Below, piece after piece: positions 58,541 through 64,000 of a stretch of DNA of 64,000 nt (within the stretch, counting starts at the first letter, position 1; the number at the start of each line of letters is the position of its first letter). The position numbers and the translations under genes are program-made. The notes beneath the pieces are model-generated. The model made no database searches, had not been told where the DNA came from, and saw only the letters and a program-made list of their open reading frames with translations. This DNA comes from Polytrichum commune. Its lineage: Eukaryota; Streptophyta; Polytrichopsida; Polytrichales; Polytrichaceae. Location of the stretch: NCBI GenBank assembly GCA_950295325.1, contig OX485809.1:14198001-14262000 (forward strand), given 5' to 3'.

Positions 58541-59070
58541 ATGAACCGGTTGAAGTTCAAGACTATAGGCAATTAATCGATTATTATACCTCAAATTGAT
58601 AAAGAAAACGCGAAAGATGTCAACATGTACTCAGTTGGACTTAGGGTGAGTTTCCATGTAGGTCGTTCGTCCGCTAGATTCTAGATAATAGTGAGTTGGA
58701 GGTGTTCTCATGTAGATAAGCACAAGCCGCCAACTAACCACATTATGGTGGTCTACTAGAATGTGAAGGGCCATGGACATGAGCCACTAAAGTTCTGTGG
58801 ATTTTTTTAGCTTACAAGTGCGGTCACCGAAAGATTGAAGGGGGAAATCCATCCTTGGTAACTTGGAGGGAGAGGTCAGTAGGTGGGCCCGGATTTAAGA
58901 AGATGAGAGTAGCTAGTTGGCACATAAGAACCTTGCCTATCTACATTCGAATGAGTTCGTCCTTATTCCCACTAGAATTTGGTGGGCGAGCAGTCTACAT
59001 GGAAACTCACCCTTAAAAGACTAGGGTCTTGACCGACTATGCCCCAAGAATCTTCCTGAACATTGATTCA
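58541..59070 (+). repeat. dispersed repeat family R, copy 3 (split by a MITE)
   Basis: GATGAACCGGTTGAAGTTCA, GAAAGATGTCAACATGTACT and CAGTTGGACTTA run up to 58643. After the inserted element the repeat resumes at 59013 with TTGACCGACTATGCCCCAAG. Compared with copies 1 and 2, nothing but the element interrupts the order. Confidence 0.75.
58644..59012. mobile_element. Harbinger/Tourist-like MITE nested in repeat R
   Basis: Left end GGGTGAGTTTCCATGTAG and right end CTACATGGAAACTCACCC are an exact 18-bp inverted repeat, extended to about 29 bp with mismatches. TTA flanks both sides (58641-58643, 59013-59015), the 3-bp target duplication typical of PIF/Harbinger. The 369-bp element has no ORF. 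Confidence 0.88.
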
Positions 59071-59139
59071 TGTGAGTTGAAGGGGACAATGATGGGAATT
59101 GATCCTTGCAACTTGGAGTTCTTTTCTTTTCTTTTCTTA

Positions 59140-60190
59140 GTGGATTTAACCCCCAAATCAATATCAGAGATCCTAGTATCAATCTCAGATATTAGTTTAG
59201 TGAGATTAAGCTGGGACGAATGAACCATAAACATATACTATATTATAGGTTCTGCAAATTTGGTACAGTAGTGCTAGTACTACTTCATAACATAATTCAT
59301 ACTACTCCATGCATACTGTGAATGTCACTCACCGTGGTTCAATTCATACTTCTTAGCTTACATGCAGCTGCGGCCTCCTACTATTTACACTACTTTCTCT
59401 CATTAGATTATCAGTAGGTAGGTATACATATGAACTTCTAGTGCTGTAGAGGGCTATCTGGTGCAGCCAAGGTTTCATGCCACTCATGTGAGTTGAAGGT
59501 GACAAAGTTGAAAACTCCTTACAGTTTGGAGTATTCATTTCTTTTAATTAGAGGAGATTTGACGTTGTGATTAACATCAGAGACCTAAATTAGCCTAGTG
59601 CGAATGAGTTGAGGTGAATCAACCTTAAACATATGCATTCATGTTATCTCCACATATTAGGGGCCAAGTTTTTACTGGACCTCCTTATATACATGACAAC
59701 CAATCATAAGTCACTTGGTTCTACCAAGAATTTGTGGTGTCTATGTAACCTCGTCATTCAGGGAGGTAATAAAACTTAGTACACTCTTCTACATAGGTTA
59801 AACTTTCTTTTCCTAGATGGTTTGACTCTGAAATTGACATCAAAGGCTTTGAATTTTACAATTATTTTATTAGGGTTCAGATGGAATAAATTTTCCACCA
59901 ACATATAGAATACTTGATTTTATTAAAGCCCCTCCAACTACAATTCGATTCCATGAAGGAGCTCTTTCAAACCCATGGAACACAAAGCTCATGCCATCTA
60001 GGGTCGCCCAAGAATTTGTGACAGTCATGCATATATAAGATGAAAATTATAAGAACCGAAGATTACACCTCGCAATTATATTTTTGAAGCGAACTTGACC
60101 CTAGAATTAACATCATAAATGAGTCAAAGGCCCCGGACTAGTCTAGTAAGATTAAGTTCGGATGAATCGACCATAGAACTATAAAGGGGG
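59140..60190. repeat. degenerate ~270-440-bp repeat, about four units
   Basis: A phrase of the form GA-TTGACCCTAGAATTAACATC-A...GAGATTAAG...GAATGAACCATAAACATAT occurs at 59145, 59557, 59820 and 60091 with decreasing similarity. Text on slow-varying phrases (GACATGACAACC, AAGTCACTTGGTTC) also recurs between them. Confidence 0.5.
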
Positions 60191-61122
60191 AGGGGAGGAG
60201 AATTTCTACTAAACCTCCTAAAGTGGTTGCCACAATTTTGTAAGTCAATTGCTTCAACACTTTGAGTGTCAACACACAATTTCCACATGGGAGTCTACAT
60301 GGCCTACACCATTACAATACAACATGTGGTAGATCTCTCTCAAACCCACTCTAGTGTGTATTTTTTATAAAGTTTTTGCTAGTTTTTGACATTTGACACA
60401 CAAAAAAACTTGGACACGAAAAAATCTATGTCAGTCGCACGCACAATTTAGAGTTTGATATGTAGTGTGACTTGTGAAGACAAAAACCACACATCAATTG
60501 ACACGATAAAAATTGAAATGACATGTACTACTAAACATGTGACATTGAAGTGACATTTTAGGGGGGGAATATATATATATATATATAAATGTCAATTGAC
60601 ATCCAGTTTTTGAAATCGTCACGTGACACTTGGGATTTGGATTTGAAGTCGAACTTCAAATGAAATTTGTCAAACAAACACACTGACCCACTCATTATTT
60701 TGTGACTAGCCAAAGAGTCAACCACAGTGTTCTGCTTCATGCAAAAGCACTTTTGGGATCCCCAATTTAGCAAATACTTATACGCTAACATTCAAATTCG
60801 GCTTTGGGTCAGTGACGTCTAGGCAAACCTCATGCGTCCTGAATGGGGGACCCTATATAAATCTTGGGAGTCAAACATGCTAAAATAAAAGGAGTTCTTT
60901 ACCCTCCCGATGGATGAATTTACCTAAATACCACAAAGTTCTAACAAACTCAAACTCCAGCATCTAGCTAACTTAAGGCCCATTCCCACACGGCTTCACC
61001 AAACAACCAAAGTATTTCCTAAAAACTGGGTAAAGTTCTTTCGGTTATGGTGGAGACACCCAGCTATCCCGGTGTACCTACAAAAACTTGCTCCATAGGT
61101 TTTCAAGTAGGTTTTAGTTAAA
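60191..61122. other. gene-free stretch
   Basis: AT-rich; a (TA)n run at about 60569-60587. No gene or element ends recognised. Confidence 0.45.
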
Positions 61123-61124
61123 TA

Positions 61125-61468
61125 CACTAAATATGATAGTCAGTGTCACCAATTCTAATTGTCATAATCAATACTAATTGTAAACCGCGGTATAGTGTCA
61201 CCAACACTAAATGCTAACCCGACATTATTTGTCATTCCTTGTAAATTTTCTAGGGAATTATAGATTTACACTATTGCAATTATTATCACTTACCAAGTGA
61301 TTTTTCATCCAAATTTCAATCAACCATGACAATATTCCACCACAAGTTGTTGACAAGAGAAGGTAGGGTTTTGGCTAATGGATGAACTCATCCATCCTCT
61401 ATGAAAATATTTGTTATTCATAAAAAGTGTCATCCAAATATCATATGACACTGAATAATATATTTAGT
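61125..61468. mobile_element. TA-target MITE, subfamily B, copy 2
   Basis: TA-CACTAAATATGATAGTCAGTGTCACC at the left, TGACACTGAATAATATATTTAGTG-TA at the right. The interior matches 46370-46744 over almost its full length, with small deletions. The element is 344 bp with no ORF. Confidence 0.82.
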
Positions 61469-61904
61469 GTAGCTTTCACATATGTTCATAGTTTTTTAAG
61501 AGCTTCTCGTGTCCTTGTAGCTAAGTCTAAAAGCAATCCAATCACAAGGGTTGGAGTCAATGCTTTGAAAGGTCCTACAATCTTGCCTCATTTCTAGGTA
61601 TTGATGAAACGTTCGCTTTTGAACCATGCCATGTCCATTGCCAACTACACCCGGGATTAGATAGCGTTAGATAGTGTGTTTAGAATGAACTTTTAGGCAA
61701 AGCTAAAGTCAGGTGGGAAAAGGGACATTATACAGCAACTGTGAGTTTCTCATCCGAAGTCTGCCAGTAATAAAGTGAGGTAAGTTTTGCATATAACTTC
61801 TACTCTGCTTCAGCTCAACAGGCAGCAGGTCTAGGAGTCCCTAATCAGCCTTGAAGGAAAAGCCAACTACATACTACATACACACATTACATGCAATGTG
61901 TCTA
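61469..61904. other. gene-free stretch
   Basis: Nothing recognised on either strand. Confidence 0.4.
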
Positions 61905-62560
61905 CTGTGAGTTGACAAGTTGTTTGTTGTTGTCACCAAGGTGATCTATGTGGTCCCGTTGTGGGCACTTCCAACTCCATTGACATTTATGGCCGTTGGA
62001 TCATTTTGAGGATCGTGCCTCATGTACTTAGCAAGTTAAAAATCGCGGAAATTGTCCTTTCAAGTTTCAGAATCAGAGTTCATATGCAAAAGTTATAAGA
62101 GTTTGAAGTGAAGGTTCTCTTGTTCCATGAATCGATCATATTGTAGGTTCTCCCAGTTGTGTACTTAATTGTTGAACCTAGAATGGTGTCTACATTTTGA
62201 ACAAGTATGCCCTCCCAATCTTAACAAGTGACTTTGTGGTGTCCATTCTTAGCTTCCAACCTTGCTGAATATCGTGCAAATATAAGGTATGTGGCCTTAT
62301 TGTGGGCTCTTCAACTACACATGTAATATTGGCCATTGGATTAGATTGGCGATTATTTCATTTCATTACCAACTGTAAATCACAAAAATCTTGATTTTCG
62401 TTTTGAGAAGTAGAGTTCACATGCAAAGGTTAAAAGAGGTCCAAGTGAACATTCTTTTTCTTTTAACATATCGTATAGGCCCTCCCAATTATGTTGACTA
62501 TTGAAGGACCTAGAATAATGTTTATTTGTGGAGCACATAGTTCGATCTCATCATAACATG
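61905..62560. repeat. ~365-bp degenerate tandem duplication
   Basis: GGTGATCTATGTGGTCCC..., TTGGATCATTTTGAGGAT, CAGAGTTCATATGCAAAAG and CCCAGTTGTGTACTTAATTG at 61938-62170 recur in order at 62288-62500 (GGTATGTGGCC..., TAGAGTTCACATGCAAAGG, CCCAATTATGTTGACTATTG). Parts resemble repeat family S in inverse orientation. Confidence 0.6.
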
Positions 62561-63306
62561 TGTCTTTCTAGCAACCAATCCAAAATACAAGCTTTGCCAA
62601 TGTATACCATTCAATTGTTCTAATGTTTGATCAATAAGGCTTGAGGTTCATGGCGTCTATGTAAACTCATCCATAATATTCGAAAGGACTCTAGAAAAAA
62701 CATGTGCTACAAGTTGAGGGTTGATTTATTCCAATTAAATTGCACAAAATTGATTTTTAATTTTTTTTAATTTTTGGGGTCAATTAATTCTAAAATAGAT
62801 ATTTGTGGGATTTGAAATAGTTCACTTCGTTTTGGCCTTCCGAATGGATGAGTTTATGTAGACACTGCAAATCCTTGCCCAATCAAGACGAGTGACCAAA
62901 TAAAAGCCCCATAGTATGAGTTTCTACTTTGTTTCCACTCAACATGCACCTACAACGACAGTTCAAAAGCTTGCAAATCTCAAAACTAAAACTCATCTCA
63001 AAACTATACAATAGCTTTGGATTAAAATGGGTTAAGTAGTAGTAATAGACACACGCTAGAGTTTACTCATATGTTAGCAAGTTAGTACAGTGCCTCTCGT
63101 AATTGATGACGTGTGTCAAAACTTTTCAAAGAATGAACCATGGACTAACAATAAATACATCAACTGGCAAGTGGTGACTTTATTGTAATAACATTGTACA
63201 TACTTGAAGGAAATTTCCTCCAAAATAGAGTCTAAACAAGTTGCAAGAAATTTTGAAAGTTTGCATGTACATTTGATTAGTTTTGTAATTACAAGAAGAA
63301 AATCAC
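62561..63306. other. gene-free stretch
   Basis: AT-rich with a T-rich low-complexity stretch at 62755-62780. No gene is supported; the right end is the 3' flank of the Tc1 relic. Confidence 0.4.
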
Positions 63307-64000
63307 TCAATATTTTGTCTGCTTTCCTTTTGCTGTTATAACAACTGCAATTCAAGATGGCATATTTTCCACAAACCTCTTACAATCTTGTGAAGTGATA
63401 GAATAGAAAATTTCTATTGTTCGATCCCCTTGGAGGTTTCTCATATTGATTCAATTGTTGTTTAAGAATTGCCTGTGGATGTTCAATCGGATTCAAATGA
63501 GGGGATTGAGTTGACCAAGGTAGAAGAGTGACACATTGCCTTCAGAACCATTCTTGAAGAATCTTTGTTGCATGTACAGGGCCATTATCTTGTTGAAACA
63601 TGACATGAGAAGGGCCTAAATGAAACTTTTGAATTGCCCTACAAACATTTTGTTTTAAGATTTCACAGTAGTGATGTTGGTTTATGCACACGAATCTAGG
63701 TCCATAAATACACATGCTTCCCCAAATCATAATTTCCCACCACCATGCTTATTGTTTGAGAAATGGTTTGCACAGAGAGCTCCTCGTGATCATGTTTCCA
63801 ACACCATGACATCCCATTTGAACAAAATCTATTAATTTTCAACTCATTTGAGAAATAAACTTTACTCCAATCATCCATAGTCCAGTTACGTGCACTTTAG
63901 CAAAGTCAATACCGGTACGTGCCTTGGTTTTTTGTCAAATAGATGTGGCTTCTTTTTCTTCTATTGTGAATTTAAACCACGTCATTGAAGCGCACACCTC
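63307..64000 (-). pseudogene. Tc1-type (DD34E) transposase pseudogene, N-terminus off the window
   Basis: The catalytic part of a Tc1 transposase reads right to left. DFAKVHV (about 63905) is followed by WTMDDWSKVYFSNELKINRF, where the first catalytic Asp of the usual FSDE box is Asn, then WCWK, MIWGSMCIYG and FQQDNGPVHA with the second Asp. An in-frame stop follows WF, and then LPWSTQSPHLNPIEH. Counting codons from Asp to Glu through that stop gives exactly 34 between them. After a frameshift the C-terminus reads FVENMPS-stop-IAVVITAKGKQTKY and ends at 63307. The first Asp substitution, at least two stops and shifts show it is dead. The DD34E spacing is that of animal/fungal Tc1 elements rather than plant mariners (DD39D). 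Terminal inverted repeats are not seen in the window. Confidence 0.93.

Larger units (their letters stand above)
58275..59490. repeat. diverged direct duplication (58.28 and 59.25 kb)
   Basis: TGCAAATCTGGCACGGT..., TTCATACTACTCCAT, GCAGCCAAGC and CCAGTAGGTAGGTAT at 58275-58530 recur in order at 59250-59490 (TGCAAATTTGGTACAGT..., TCAGTAGGTAGGTATACATA, GTGCAGCCAAGG). Confidence 0.65.

Noticed and set aside
1-64000. Bacterial-style operon, defence or biosynthetic cluster
   Set aside because: Genes are widely spaced, on both strands, intron-bearing and functionally unrelated, so no multi-gene system is supported.

Overview
This is a stretch of nuclear DNA from a land plant. The plant evidence is a PP2A B' (B56) subunit gene with a spliceosomal intron, a MIZU-KUSSEI1 (DUF617) family gene, a tRNA-Gly(UCC) of plant type and TTTAGGG/CCCTAAA telomere-like words. 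The window is AT-rich and gene-poor. I support four protein genes and one tRNA in 64 kb, with the rest made of decayed transposons, MITEs and local tandem repeats. A non-flowering plant such as a bryophyte fits this gene density, the intron-bearing MIZ1 homologue and the animal-type Tc1 relic, but that placement is inference.

Layout. 1-15.5 kb: no supported gene; short tandem repeats, a Harbinger-like MITE (11.59-11.96 kb) and a 953-bp hAT-type element with an identical 8-bp target duplication (13.12-14.07 kb). 15.5-20.2 kb: the PP2A B' gene on the + strand (two coding exons), followed 1.1 kb downstream by a long microRNA-like foldback. 21.1-24.6 kb: a dead LINE, then a telomere-like block, then a ~271-bp satellite array. 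25-30 kb: repeats and foldbacks. 30.3-31.8 kb: a + strand gene for an unrecognised 241-residue protein with six 17-18-residue FG-acidic repeats. 32-40 kb: tandem repeats, a MITE and a dispersed repeat pair, one copy interrupted by an element. 41.0-41.5 kb: an intronless - strand gene for a small secreted protein, with pieces of its upstream region duplicated at 43 kb. 46-50 kb: MITEs, tRNA-Gly and a hAT transposase C-terminal fragment. 54.9-56.7 kb: the MIZ1-like gene on the - strand. 57-62.6 kb: a GC-richer island, degenerate repeats and a nested MITE. 63.3-64.0 kb: a Tc1 (DD34E) transposase pseudogene running off the right edge.

The genes are not an operon or an evident pathway cluster; each stands alone among repeats. 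I did not find a coherent novel multi-gene system. The items most worth a second look are the DD34E Tc1 relic, the FG-repeat protein, the PP2A-linked foldback, the TA-target MITE family whose terminal repeats are themselves palindromes, and the telomere-like/satellite junction.
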